This document shows positions 12,301-23,860 of a stretch of DNA of 64,000 nucleotides, in pieces. Position 1 is the stretch's first letter; every line of letters begins with the position of its first letter. Position numbers and translations under genes: made by a program. The notes beneath the pieces were generated by a model. That model was given only the letters and a program-made list of their open reading frames with translations, did not search any database and had not been told where the DNA came from. This DNA comes from Epinephelus fuscoguttatus. Its lineage: Eukaryota; Chordata; Actinopteri; Perciformes; Serranidae. Where the stretch lies: assembly GCF_011397635.1 (NCBI RefSeq), contig NC_064771.1:10851379-10915378 (forward strand), written 5' to 3'.

Positions 12301-12609
12301 CTTAATTTCATATCATTTTAATGTAATGATTTTAATAGTTTATTAATAGTTTATGTAGAATAAGCACATAATGGAGAGACGGATGATGGGTTTGCCTTTT
12401 TCAGGGGTATATATAGCAAATGGCACCATTTTTAATTTAATGAGAACCCTTTAACACGCACATTTTCAAAGGTTACAGTCTCTCATAACGGCCCATTCTC
12501 TGCCCAACACTTTGCCAGAGGGCCCACTCTCTCTATAGGCCCCCTGCACCTCACAGGTCCCTGTGTCTACATTTATGCCCCTGCCGCGGATATCGCTACT
12601 GCATAGACT
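9315..12609. other. Intergenic, nothing gene-like
   Basis: AT-rich. Holds many GTTAGC/GCTAAC words at 9590-9900, an A12 run near 10822 and a short TG-rich tract near 11380-11405. No ORF has a recognisable domain and no RNA gene was seen. Confidence 0.6.
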
Positions 12610-13168
12610 CTGGTGGTGTGTCTCAAATCACATACTTCCGTTAGTACACTTCTATGTAGTATACTATGTGCACTATGTACTCATTGGCATAGTGCGCAAA
12701 TTTCGACAGGGTAGTGTTGTCTCAAACCAAACACGGCTGTTGTGCACTCACTGGAAATGACGACCGCAAATTAGCTAGTTAGCAAACAAGCATTAGCATT
12801 TGCATTATCATTCGCGGTACCAAATCATTACAGACTGCTAAATTAATACCCGACAACAGTATAGTGGTGCTTAGTGCAAAAAACATGTGAATTTGTACAA
12901 TGCAGCGACGTTCACGGTCACACAGTCCTTGGCCGCTATTTCCAGTTTGAAAAGTGGTCCCTCCCCTTCTGCTACGTAGCCAAGATGGCGACCATTGATG
13001 GCGAGAGGTGTCCAAAGTTACACACTCAACTTTTTGACTGTTTTGAGTGCACCATCCGGGTACTCACAGTGCACCGCATTTTTCCATGCTTCCCAGTGTG
13101 AATGTACTTATGCACTCCAAATATTAAGTGTAAGTACAGAAGTACGCGATTTGAGACACAGCACTGGT
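12610..13168. mobile_element. TIR element, CTGGT-flanked
   Basis: Left end GTGTGTCTCAAATCACATAC and the complement of the right end, GCTGTGTCTCAAATCGCGTA, form imperfect inverted repeats. A direct CTGGT flanks both sides (12610-12614 and 13164-13168). Both subterminal regions carry GTACTT/AAGTAC words. This resembles fish non-autonomous elements whose ends begin with a 'cgtctcaaatcg'-like motif. The superfamily is uncertain. Confidence 0.65.
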
Positions 13169-14067
13169 CTAGATAATGTTACTAGCAGCAGCCATGGAGT
13201 GGAGTGGAGATGCATCATCCATCATACAGTCTGTGATCAGAGCACAATGTAAGTGCATCAAGTGGACATGAAGTGTTAGCATTAGCATGTTCTTTACAAA
13301 ACCAATTTAAACAGTCATTCTCTGCCTGGGAAAAGACCCGCCTTGGTCGTTTGTTCAAATGCCTAAAACAACCTAGATATTTATGTTTACTTGACAAGGA
13401 CCTCTGATAAAATTATGAATTAGTTGTCTTATATGCCAAAAGGTGGAAGTAGCATAGACTTATTAGCATCACAAAGCATGGGACTTTGGCACAAGAGGCC
13501 ACTGCTTACCCTATTTCCTCTTACCATGGCCCTGAAGGCCTGAAATGCTAATATAAATGTTTCTGTTTTGCAATATTTTTCCCATGAAGGACATTTTGAA
13601 ATGAACTAGCAAATAACCTGTTTTCAAGTTTCAAGTCTTAATTTGTTATATGTACAACAGTTATAGTGAAGTCCTTGGCAAAATTCTTGCTTTGAGCTTT
13701 GAGGCTCTCTGCAACAATTGTGCTGCAAAATGCAAAAAACAACAACAAAAAAAACCCCAATAAAATGTAGAATAAAATAAATCTAAATAGTGGTACAAAA
13801 TAGTGGTACACAATACATATATATATGTAAACTGTGGTGTGATCAGGTGGGTCACTGAGGTAATTAATATTTGTTTGAATTAAGTACACTTCCGGGGGAG
13901 CAACAGTAAATTCAGTCACCTCAGTGCTGCCAACCCTCCCACCTGACTGCTGTCTGCAGAGGATAAGAAACATACAGAAGGAAGAGGACTAATGCAGGTT
14001 ATCATCATACTGTGTATCATCCTGCTTTTGTCATATTCCTTTATGTCATTCCACTGTCTATATAAAT

Positions 14068-14069
<2 letters not shown>
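13169..14069. other. Intergenic; possible old retroelement tail
   Basis: At 13640-13740 the text resembles the complement of a retroposon 3' region seen in other fish loci, followed by A-rich sequence. I cannot assign it. No gene supported. Confidence 0.4.

Positions 14070-14108
<39 letters not shown>
14070..14108. repeat. (TA)n microsatellite
   Basis: About 19 TA units, perfectly self-complementary and prone to cruciform formation. Confidence 0.9.
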
Positions 14109-14112
<4 letters not shown>

Positions 14113-15089
14113 TACATGTGCTGAGCTGACTGCTACTGTACTGTGCAACACTACATGTTCACTCTATCACATGCCTGCCCCTCCATCCACAGACCTCTTC
14201 AGTCATCCTGGGTGTTTAGGTTTGTCTGGATGAGAGGCCATTAGGTAATCCACGAGGCTTGTGGGCTACAGTCAATCACACACTCTCGACCCACGCTCAT
14301 GCGCCGAGGTTGGGCGCGTCAGGCCATTTACTCCTACACAGTGAATGTTGAGACATGTGCGCATACGCATGCAATCAAATACCTGACCAAAACATTCCAC
14401 TTGCATTCCTGTTATTGCTTATGTTGGTACAGCTCTCGCAGTATGCACTTCATAGCCTAGACATATTGTCTCATATATATTTGCTATTACAGAGGAGCAC
14501 TGCAGTAAAATTATTATCAATAACTGGATTTTTTAGGGTTACAGCAACTATTAAAGGATTTTCCCAAATTACATATACATATTTTTTTTATCTTATCACG
14601 AGCAGTAAATAGCCATGCAAATGGTTTTGGGTTTTGCTATCTTTGAGATTTGTGCCTCCACCAGCAATATCTCATGAAGCTATAATCATTGAGCGCAATA
14701 TTAGTTGGCCACCATAATGGTCTTCCATGCATCCACGGTATAGTTGTATAGTATAATTTTTGTGTTACATTGTCTCTCTTTCTCTTTTATAATGTGTGTT
14801 CTTTCTACCCTTGACTCTAACATGACATAAGACAATGAAAATAAGAAAAAAATAAGACATGTAGCTTTCATGATACTGTCTACTGACAGTTTTTTCTCTT
14901 TTCTTTCTGTGGTAGGTCATCTTTACTGGTGCTTTGTTGCTCCATACAATAAAGCAATCCATTGTCCCACTCACAGCTTTCTCCTTTTAAATGTTATCAT
15001 CCCTCACACTGGCTGCCAATCAGGGCTTGATGTGTCACACACTTATAATTCCCACACACGCAAGGTGACAAATAGGTTCCCCATGAAGG
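14109..15089. other. Intergenic, nothing recognised
   Basis: AT-rich with short unsupported ORFs only. Confidence 0.6.
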
Positions 15090-15110
15090 TTTTTTTTTTT
15101 TTTTTTTTTT
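15090..15110. repeat. Poly(T), 21 nt
   Basis: Uninterrupted T run; could be the poly(A) of a minus-strand retroposon, but no body was recognised downstream. Confidence 0.85.
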
Positions 15111-15849
15111 AAATTAGATTAAAGTAAATTACATTTTTTTAGCTAGAGTTTGCCTCTTTATTAGGAAATGGGTGCACACAATATACTGTCAACGAAAATT
15201 CATTCATGACTTTAAATCCCATGGCACACCTGGATTGGCATACACCATTTGAGGACCACTGTTGTAGAGTATCAAAAAAGTAACGACGTGCTAGCATATG
15301 TCTGGCACCTGCTCGTGTCAGCAAAACAAATGCATCACTTCACCTAAAATAATTTCAATCTCAGATTCTAAGTTTCTCTTTCTCTCTCTCTGTCCTTCTT
15401 TGTTTGCGCCTTGTTCACAGGTCAACAGGATGCACCTGTCCAAAGTAATTAACACCTCCATATATGGTGGTCACTGGCTATTAATGGACTCAACATATGC
15501 TAATTACTGACTAGCGGGAGCACGCTGTGAATTTAAAATTGATTGTCATTCGTGAACATATGCACGTGCCTACAATCGAATCCAAGTTTTCCGCGGCGTT
15601 CATGAATCGGAGTAGGTTTTTAGCACCAAGGTATTTTATGTGCAAATTTACTCACAGATTTACTCAAATTTAATGAATGAGACCCATTGTACACTACCTG
15701 CCCAGCACCAAAGGGTAACCAGACAAAGTCAGCAACTAGCCTGTGGAGCGTTCAGCAGCTAAATAGCCACGTGTCTCCCTCAGGAACAGAACTAGGAAAG
15801 CTATTATTGGACTTACATTCCTCAGGTTGTGTGCAATTCATTTATCCAT
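15111..15849. other. Intergenic, nothing recognised
   Basis: No ORF, RNA gene or clear repeat could be supported. Confidence 0.55.
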
Positions 15850-16220
15850 TTATTTATTCAGTTATTTATTAGTCATTTTTTAACTTGGCACTTTCTTTAC
15901 ATTTTTTAAATTTATTAATATGTGTTTCTAATAAGCACATATTACTTTTTATTCTGGGCTGTTATTATTTTATTCTCCATTTTTATTTATTTTTTTATTC
16001 TCTTATCATTACTATTTATTCTGCTGTCTGCCTTATATCAATAGTACTTGAACCCATGCCATATCATGCTACTCCTGCCATGTATTATTGTTGTGTGAAT
16101 GGTTGTATGTCTTGATGGTGGACTGTAGAAACTGAATTGCCCTTCGGGGATAAATAAAGCTTTCTGTATCTGTATCTGTATTAGTATCTGTATCTGTATC
16201 AGTATCTGTATCTGTATCAG
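15850..16220 (+). mobile_element. LINE 3' end with (GTATCT)n tail
   Basis: An AT-rich 3'-UTR-like stretch leads to 'gaattgcccttcggggataa' and 'ataaagcttt', followed by a hexanucleotide tail of GTATCT units with some GTATTA/GTATCA variants (16164-16220). This arrangement, a short hairpin-like CCTTCGGGG, AATAAAG and a simple tail, is typical of 3' ends of fish non-LTR retrotransposons. No coding part is retained. Confidence 0.6.
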
Positions 16221-17883
16221 GTGACCTGAGAAATGACTCATAATGAATGCTAACGTTGCTCCATATCTTCCTAGTGTGTAAATATGCAACTGTTTGCTTA
16301 CATTTTCACAGTGGCAACCTTACAAAGTTGATAATATCTTAATATTATTAGAATTTACAGGCTGTTAGCTGCCAACAAGTGACCAAAAAAATCCAGTTGT
16401 TGCTGCCTCAGGCCCTGATCACACAGAATGCACACAGCACTGCCTGTTTTTAAAAATTGAAAAAAAAAAAAAAATGCTTGCTGTGCCTTATTATTGTTGC
16501 CAGGCAACTATCCCATCTCGTCCTTACACAATTAGTAGCTAGGGTACTTGCTGTAGTTCTGGTTGAGGTTGAGAGGCTGTCAACAGTTTGTTGGGCACAG
16601 GGAAACAGAGATCTATGTGGGTACATGAGACCCTAAAAAAGAGGTTGGATCACGGGGAGTACCACCAGTTGGTCCAGGAGCTTCTCCTCTGTGATGGCCA
16701 TTTTCAGGCCTGTCTGTTGTTGGGCCGTATAGCTCTGAGTATCCAGCATCCTTTACCATCAGTTTCTCCTCCATTGTTAACTTATTGCCTGACCACCACA
16801 TCCGATTGCACAATGGGTTGAAGTTCTGTGCTCTGGCCAAAATGCCAGGTGCCTAGAATGCAGAGGCGTGTAGCATCACAAAAACCTTCATTGTCATTTT
16901 AAAATATTACAAGAAGCTTTCTGTGTGATGGGGGCCTTGGTCCTGCTAGACTGAGGAAGAAACAGGAAGGACAGAATATGGATGACATACAGTAACTGGC
17001 TCTTGTATAACTTTATAAACAGCACTTGAGCATGAAGCATTACAAAGTGCTTTTTAAAAAGTAGCATTGAACAATTAGAGAAAGAGTGAGCTGCAAAACA
17101 TGAAAGAAAATCACAGTCACCAACAAACAACCAACCAACCAACCAAAAAAACAGATCAATAGACAACATTATATAAATACCATATTTCTGTAATTGCACT
17201 TAAAAAGTGTCTCTAATAAACTCTATTAACTGTGATCAAACATCTTGAGAAACATCATCATCATAGCAGAACTAAATCAAATGTACTCTTTAATTCATTC
17301 TGAAGCATAATAAAGGAAAAAAAAAAAAGATGCATGTAAATTTCCATCTGATAAAATCAGAGTGAATCATTTTGTGGTTTTTTGATGGCAGCCCAGCAGG
17401 CTTATGAACAGGTCCTCTATTGTCCACTGCTTCACAAGCAGACGCAATAAAAAACAACTCTCCAGCTACTGGAGGAAGCATGCGTATTGCTCTGATGTCA
17501 CTGTGATGCGGTTGTGTCATGTCGTGTTGCTGTACGTGCTGCTGAAAAAACCTTGTCTTGAGAAAACAAAGTCAACAGGAGCTCAAGTCAAGTGGATGTC
17601 TGAGCTGAGAGAACTAGTGTCAGTCAGTCTGACATCACCTCACAGCTCTGCTGACAGCAGTTCTCTCAAGTGTTGTTTCTGAGGGTATTTTCCATCTCTT
17701 GTGGAGGATTATGTAATTTAATAAGCAGTGTTTTAATGGCTTCTCCATCAGCAGACCAAACCAGGCCACACACTGTAAAATGTAACAGCTGATCTTACTA
17801 AAACAAATCTAGGGAACAACTGCCTTGAAAAGGGTGAGTAAATATAACTATTAATCCTAAATTATGCTTACTTTTTTATGTAG
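16221..17883. other. Intergenic with minor simple repeats
   Basis: Contains A-rich runs at about 16459-16474 and 17319-17330 and an (ACCA)n patch near 17127-17147. No gene-like feature. Confidence 0.55.
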
Positions 17884-18008
17884 TCATTTGGGTCTCTTCA
17901 AGGTCATTTTTCATCTTACTTAGGTAATTTTTGTCTTCTCTTGGTCGTTTTATGTCGCTTTGTAATCATTTTGTGTCTCTTTTTGGTCATTTTTAGTCTC
18001 TGCCTGGT
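17884..18008. repeat. 21-bp imperfect minisatellite
   Basis: Six divergent units of about 20-21 bp with consensus near TCATTTTTTGTCTCTTTTGG. The unit boundaries can be followed at 'tcattt', 'tcattttt', 'taattttt', 'tcgtttta', 'tcattttg' and 'tcattttt'. Confidence 0.7.
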
Positions 18009-18739
18009 CGGCACATATGAATTTGAGTGGCATTTTGTAAGTGAATGCTATAGGGACCCCTGATACTTTGAGCCCTGGGCCTGTGCCTGTGCCTAGTAAG
18101 CATGTTCATTAATCCTAGCATGACTGCAAAGGCACACCTGCTCTGAAACTAATTAAGATAGATGCACAGTTGACTGCAGAGGCTGTTCCATAAAAATGTA
18201 GGTGTAGCAGCTCAAAGGAATATTCACCCCCCTATCAATGTAAATCAATGCATCCTCCTTGTTGCAGCCACTGGCTACTTAGAGGTAATGATAGATGCTG
18301 ATTGCAACATTCATTTGTTTTTGTTTGATTTTTTCATGTTCTTTCTCTTCACATACACTCCTCTCTGTAGTGTAGTGGTAGTTGAGCGGGCACCAGAGAG
18401 CTTTTGTCATTTTGACATGATAGCGATACACGTGATGTCGGGTCATCGGCTCGCCCATTTCCCCTAGAAAGCAGGTAAAGTGTAACAAGCTGGGGAGGAG
18501 GGCAGCAGGAACCCAGACAAAAAGGCCTCTTTATTATCTAGTAGGCTTTGCTATGGAGTTATGTTGCTGTGGCCTTATGTATATTTCAAAATAATAGTAG
18601 TAATATGACGATGCCCTTAGCATTCGCCTATACTGCCTATGTCCAGGGTCGGCACTGGCCTTTAGGGCAACACAATACACTGTTAACATACACACATTAT
18701 CAAAAGCTGATAAAGTGAACTTGTGAGCTGCTTATTTAC
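18009..18739. other. Intergenic, nothing recognised
   Basis: A 'gcctatactgcctatgtcc…ggcactggcc' phrase at about 18628-18660 resembles phrases near 52945 and 59500 and may be an old repeat. No gene supported. Confidence 0.5.
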
Positions 18740-18930
18740 ACATACAGATGAGCAACAGAGCAACACAAGCACTCTGTATCTACCTGGTGAATCATCAGAT
18801 ACGCACCCTCCAGCAGGTCTTCAACCTACCAAAGTTCTCCCACACTACCCCGCTCCTCCTCACCCTGCACTGGCTCCAGGTGGCTGCTCGAATTTGGTTC
18901 AAGACACTGGTACTTATCACGCTCTGAATG
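18740..18930 (+). pseudogene. LINE ORF2 carboxy-terminal relic
   Basis: In the frame covering 18832 onward the translation reads ...SHTTPLLLTLHWLQVAAR then IWFKTLVLI. This matches the 'ITPxLxxLHWLPVxxRIxFKxLLL' block seen at residues 336-359 of the L2-like ORF at 37700-39040. Stops and frame changes surround it; for example, the 'ALNGTGP' block lies in another frame. It is therefore an old, broken piece of a related non-LTR retrotransposon on the plus strand. Confidence 0.65.
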
Positions 18931-19100
18931 GCACAGGCCCATTTTTTATCCAGTATACTATTCAACTGTATGCCCTGGGTCTGCTTTAACCGCCTCACAA
19001 ACATACTTAACATTGTTCTATTGTCTTACTACTTACTACTAATTACTAATTATTTATTTGATTTTATGATTCTGATACATTTAAGACAACTTTGAACTGA

Positions 19101-19385
19101 CGACCTTCTGTGCAGAGTTTGCATGTTCTCCCCGTGTCAGTGTGGGTTTTCTCCTGGTACTCCGGCTTCCTCCCACAGTCCAAAGACATGCAAATTGGGG
19201 ATAGGTTAATTGGTGACTCTAAATTGGTGTGAATGTGAGTGTGAATGGTTGTCTGTCTCTATGTGTCAGCGCTGCAATAGTCTGGTGACCTGTCCAGGGT
19301 GGACCCCGCCTCTCACCCAATGTCAGCTGAGATAGGCTCCAGCCCCCCCAAGAGGATAAGCGGTTAGAAAATGGATGGATGGATA
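19101..19385 (+). repeat. SINE-like repeat with (GATG)n tail
   Basis: Runs from 'gcagagtttgcatgttctcc' through 'cccacagtccaaagacatgc' to a GGATGGATGGAT tail. It lacks the tRNA-like head seen at 43320-43385, so it is 5' truncated. Same family as 1-235. Confidence 0.8.
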
Positions 19386-19958
19386 GTTTTGAAGTTCTTG
19401 TTACTCAGAAATTCACAGCTTTAACTGCTGCTAAGTTACCTCGACTAAATATTGTCTTAAGAAAAGTGGACACTTATGCAATATTTTTTAATTTGTACTC
19501 ACTTTAGAAGCAGAAATTTGAAGCAGAACGTCTCTTTGACTTGAAAGAGTCCCTTGTGTTGTTCAGTATCTTCTGTTTGATCTTGAGTTAGAAAAAAAGG
19601 GAAAACATGAGAATGTCCAAAGGGGATGAAAATTTTAAGAGGCATCGTAGATCAGCCTGAGTTACACTCTTCTGTCGCTTCTTGCATGTTCTTGTTCCAG
19701 TTCTGCTGCAGCCTCTTCCTTTAAACTTGCTGACATTTAAGGAATCTCGCTTAACTATCAACTGCTGTATACTGTACATTACTCCGCTCATTTCTCAGCA
19801 TGTTTTCACTTCTCATTGCTCACCTTCTACTTCTCTCTGTTTCTTTGTTCTTTTCTCTTTTCTGACACTGTATCTGTATTTTTTAATTCCTTCAATCTAG
19901 AAATGATGAATTTCGCTTATTGCCCCTTTAAGTCATGTTTGATGTGTGTTTTGGGTGC
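19386..19958. other. Intergenic, nothing recognised
   Basis: AT-rich, pyrimidine-rich near 19800-19880. No supported feature. Confidence 0.55.
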
Positions 19959-20125
19959 GTTTTGAATCAACTAAACTTTACAGCACTTCACAGAAACCTT
20001 CGTTGCCAACTAGTGTTTTGGAAGTGTACTGAACTGCAGAGTGACACAGACCACAGCACAAGTATAAATGCACACAACAGTGTAGGCCATGTGCGTAGGC
20101 TACGGTGTAGGCTCTGCATAGAGCA
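19959..20125 (-). mobile_element. Partial copy of the 351-1144 element family
   Basis: Read on the minus strand it matches about 365-520 (TTTATACTTGTG, CACTCTGCAGTT, CCAAAACACTAGT, TAGTTGATTCAAAAC). Only the left end of the element is present. Confidence 0.6.
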
Positions 20126-20149
20126 GATGCACAAGTTTAAGTGCACCTT

Positions 20150-20275
20150 TAGGGTTTCTTCCTCAGGTTTAGGCAACAAAAGGTCAAGGTTAGGTTTAGA
20201 AAAAAAAAGACATCATAGTTTGGCTTTAAATAAGATACCTATGGGACGTAATGTCATGTAACATACATTTTTAGT
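20150..20275 (+). repeat. Dispersed repeat, 'GGTTTAGGCAACAAAAGG' family
   Basis: Same ordered blocks as 6885-7000 and 50360-50470, ending in 'gggacgtaatgtcatgtaac'. It directly follows the partial element at 19959-20125. Confidence 0.65.
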
Positions 20276-21156
20276 GTAGCATGCTATACTAGCATACTGT
20301 GCTATAGAATTACGTTGTTTTGATTATACTTTGGCTAACATTTGATTTCACACTGGACACAAACAGCAGTCTCCTGCGTGAAAGTCTGTGGATTTTCTTG
20401 CTGTTTGTAGCCTACTACAGCACTTGATTGAAGCTTCAAAAAATCAAGATCATTGGTCGCTGAGTTGCAGAAACAAACAAACAAACGCAAAACTTTATTA
20501 GAAGCTAATATTAAGCTAATAAACTGCATCTAATCAAAGTACTCAATACTTGGGTTTTTTTTGCAACATATTTTTTTATTCTTACTCAAGATGTTATTTA
20601 TATGAGTACTCTTACTTCTACTTCAGTCAATGTAATTATAAATTCACAGCACTTTTACTTTAGTACTGTATTTGTTTAGTCTCTGTCTCTCTTTGGATTA
20701 TGGACCTGCAAACCAATCCTTTCAGTTCCAGCCTGACTCTCACAAAAGACGTCGGTCTTTACAATAACACCTGTCATGTTCGCTTTTGTTGTCACCTCTG
20801 TCTGCACCCACTCACCTACTGCAGAGCATACAGAGAAAAATGCCAGGCGTTCTTGCTGCAGAATGTGAAAGAACATCCAAAGCTGATTGTGTAATTGGTT
20901 TGCTCCCAGGTCTGGTCTGCACCCAGATTGACTTTTTCAATAAAAAACAGAAATAAATGATACCACAGACACCGCTGTCTCCAGCAATGGGAGGTTTATA
21001 AGCCGGGAGGGTTAAAGGAGACTCATTAACTCTCATCTCTGTACATGAGTTTACATAGTGGCTGCGAATACAAATACTGTGTGTGTGTTTTTAATGTGAT
21101 GTGAGTGGTAATGTTAGTCATTATTGCCATATGTTATACAGCACAATAAAAAATGC
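20276..21156. other. Intergenic, nothing recognised
   Basis: No gene, RNA or clear repeat supported. Confidence 0.55.
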
Positions 21157-21203
21157 TTGTGTGTGTGTGTGTGTGCGTGCGTGTGTGTGTGTATGTGTGT
21201 GTG
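21157..21203. repeat. (TG)n microsatellite, interrupted
   Basis: TG repeat with CG and TA interruptions. Confidence 0.85.
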
Positions 21204-21640
21204 AGAGTCGTGCAGCTGTAGGGAGCTGAACACTGTGGGAAGGTCACAGAGGAGAGAGGATGCTGGGAGGGAGCATTTTGTGCTTTGATGAGATTTGCAG
21301 ATAGAGATTGTGACCTTTAATCACCAATGTACTTTTCACTAATGCTTTAAAATCATGAACATGAACAGATGAAAACAGTTAGGGAATACACAAAAATTAC
21401 TGGAGGATGGGGGTGAGGTTGGAGGCTGAAACATATGTAAAACTTTCTAAAAAGCACCATCCTCTCCAGTGGGATTCCTACATGCTCTGAACTGTTCCCT
21501 TGCCTTAGAAAAAGACTGGGACATCCTCCGCACTATTATCTCAAATCATCACAGATTTCAGGCCTAAAATGTTAGTGAAGGATATTACCATTGACAGTCT
21601 GCCTTAACTCTGCATGCCGGATGAAATTAACTGGGCTGTA
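21204..21640. other. Intergenic; edge of a tandem-repeat remnant
   Basis: At 21614-21638 'gcatgccggatgaaattaac' matches the 171-bp unit at 22968-22998, so the GTATAC-rich block that follows appears to sit within that repeat. Confidence 0.5.
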
Positions 21641-22850
21641 AACTAAAAACTAAAACTTAAGTTAGTATACTTTCAGTTTACTTTGAATGTACTATCAGGG
21701 ATATACTAAACAAAAGTATACTTAATTTATACTGATAAGTACACAGAAAAAGTTGCCTATACCTTTACTTACATGCAAGTATATTTAGCCTATACTTGTA
21801 TAGAAAGTATAGAAGCCCTGCCTTCACTTAAAATGAAGTATTCTTGTAGTGTACTACAGCTGGCTTGTGGGTATATACTTGTATAGCTATGTAACATTAA
21901 CTATTCCTCAAGAGTTGTTGTTTTTGTCCAAAAGTGTGTTTGATATATGGGAAAGTACATATATGTTCAGATGAAAAAAAGTCCCAAGTTCAGTTGTTTA
22001 GTTCAGAAAAATAAAGTTTATTGTTTTGAATAATGAAAAGGTCTGAAATGTCTTTCTACATTTACTCGAGTGTCTTTAAGGTAAATAATGAGACTTGTGG
22101 ACTAGTGTTACAATATGTTTATTTACAGTATTCTACAAAGTATACTTTCATTAATTACTGTATCTTTGTGTGTGGTAAACATAAGAGTAGTATGCTGAGT
22201 AAGAGGAGTATACTTTGGTTATAAGAAAAGTAAAATGTGAGTATAAGGTTAGTGTACTGTTTATATAGGAATAGTATAATTTAAGTATAAGAATAGTATA
22301 CTTTGAGAAGCTGTGCTATACCTTGAAGTATAAGTGTAGTATAATGTAAGCATAGGTGCAATGTACTTTTAAGTATATGCAAAGTATAATTTGAGTATAT
22401 GAATAGTGCACTTCAAGTATAATGTAAGTATAGGAGTGCTGTACTTTAAGTATACGCAAAGAATAATTTCAGTCTATAAATGGTATACTTTAAGTATACG
22501 AATAGTACAATTCAAGTACAACACTAGTATACTATAAGTATGAGTAGTACACTACAAGTTTACTCATAGCATACTTTTAAGTATACTCAGCGTTTACTTA
22601 CATATAGTTCAAGTATACTCAGAGTTTACTTAAGTAGACTATACTTAAAAGTGGGCCAAATTAGGACACTTTTAGTATACAAGTATACTTTGTAAGTATA
22701 CTAACAGCATACTTACTAGTACGTGTGAGTATACTACTAGTACATCGATATAAGAACACTTGCTACTTAAAGTATACTTGGGAAGTACACTTAAAGTTTA
22801 CTTAAGTATACTTGAGAAAATGAACTTCAAGTATACTTATTTTTGGTAAG
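21641..22850. mobile_element. GTATAC-palindrome array, probable DNA element
   Basis: About 1.2 kb with well over a dozen GTATAC cores, many in the full palindrome AAGTATACTT, plus numerous AGTATA/TATACT variants on both strands. The right edge reads AAGTATACTTATTTTTGGTA. Spacing is irregular, so it is not a simple satellite. Arrays of short subterminal palindromes are known as transposase-binding sites in some DNA elements. No ORF supports a transposase, and termini could not be defined exactly. Confidence 0.55.
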
Positions 22851-22852
22851 GG

Positions 22853-23110
22853 TCGGTATGAATGACACCCTGGAATCGGACCAAATCAGCTGGCCCAATT
22901 CCGGCTGCTGACACTGCCATCACTGGGCTGTTATCAAAAATGAGCTGGCCCAGCATTGGCCCAAACTTGGCATGCCAGATGAAATAAGCTGGGCCGCATC
23001 CAGTTGCCTGACTAAGCTAAGACTTGGTATGAATGACGCCCCAGAATAGGGTCACATCAGCTGGCCCCGATTCCTGCTGCCGACAACCCCATCACTGGGC
23101 CATGACTAGG
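22853..23110. repeat. 171-bp tandem repeat, about 1.5 units
   Basis: 'GGTATGAATGAC' at 22855 recurs at 23026, and the following CAGCTGGCCC and CCATCACTGGGC blocks recur at the same 171-bp offset. A piece of the same unit lies to the left of the GTATAC array at 21614-21638. Confidence 0.7.
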
Positions 23111-23131
23111 AACAAGTACCACAGAAGTCAT

Positions 23132-23860
23132 TAAGGGCCCGTCCCAATACCCCCCCTTAGCCCTACCCCTTGGCCCTACCCCTACATTTGCACGTTCCCT
23201 CGAGGGGTAGTGGTGTCCCTATTCCTTTTTGCGTGTAGGGGTAGGGGGCATAACAAGGGGTAGTGGGTATGAAACTAGCCCTTCGGAGCAAGGGATTTCA
23301 GATGCTGACTTGCTAGCGAGGGGTAGACATCGCCATGTCTACCACCAAGCAAGAGACGGGGAAAAAAGTTCATACATAGCTAATGTTACCGTCGTCAGGT
23401 TGCTTGTTAGCTAGCTAGCTAGCTCACACTATCTGGCGTAAGTCATCTGTCCTGTTCTGCAAAATTGTCAGACTTTTCACATTACAATAACACACCAGCT
23501 AGTTTAACTATGCTGCCTCGTAATGTTAGCTGGTTAGCTAGCTAGCAGAAGTCCCTTGTCGTCTGTCATTCATCAAACGAAGCATGATGAATGCGGCGAT
23601 CGATAGGATGAATGAGACTCCATTGTAGATCCTGTTTGGAAATGTAGATGGCTCGCAGCTTCCTGTTTAAAATAGTTACGTATGCGTGAACGTAACCGAT
23701 GCGGTGATGTAGTGAGTGGTGTCCCAATTCCTAGGGAAAGATTTCTACCCCTACTCCTCGTTGCTTCATTTTGAGGGCCAAGGGGTAGTGGGCAAGGGCT
23801 AGGGGTAGGGCCAAGGGCTAAGGGGTAGTGGACAAGGCGGCGTTTTGGGATTGGGCCTAA
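23132..23860. mobile_element. TAA-flanked TIR element (PIF/Harbinger-like), C/G-rich ends
   Basis: Direct TAA at 23132-23134 and 23858-23860 flanks ends GGGCCCGTCCCAATACCCCC and the complement of GGCCCAATCCCAAAACGCC. A 3-bp TAA/TTA duplication is characteristic of PIF/Harbinger. The subterminal regions are repetitive in CCCCTACCCC/GGGGTAGGGG, and the G-rich strand at 23775-23835 has several G-runs. Interior GCTAGCTAGC palindromes occur at 23407-23423 and near 23537. No coding capacity is seen. Confidence 0.75.
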
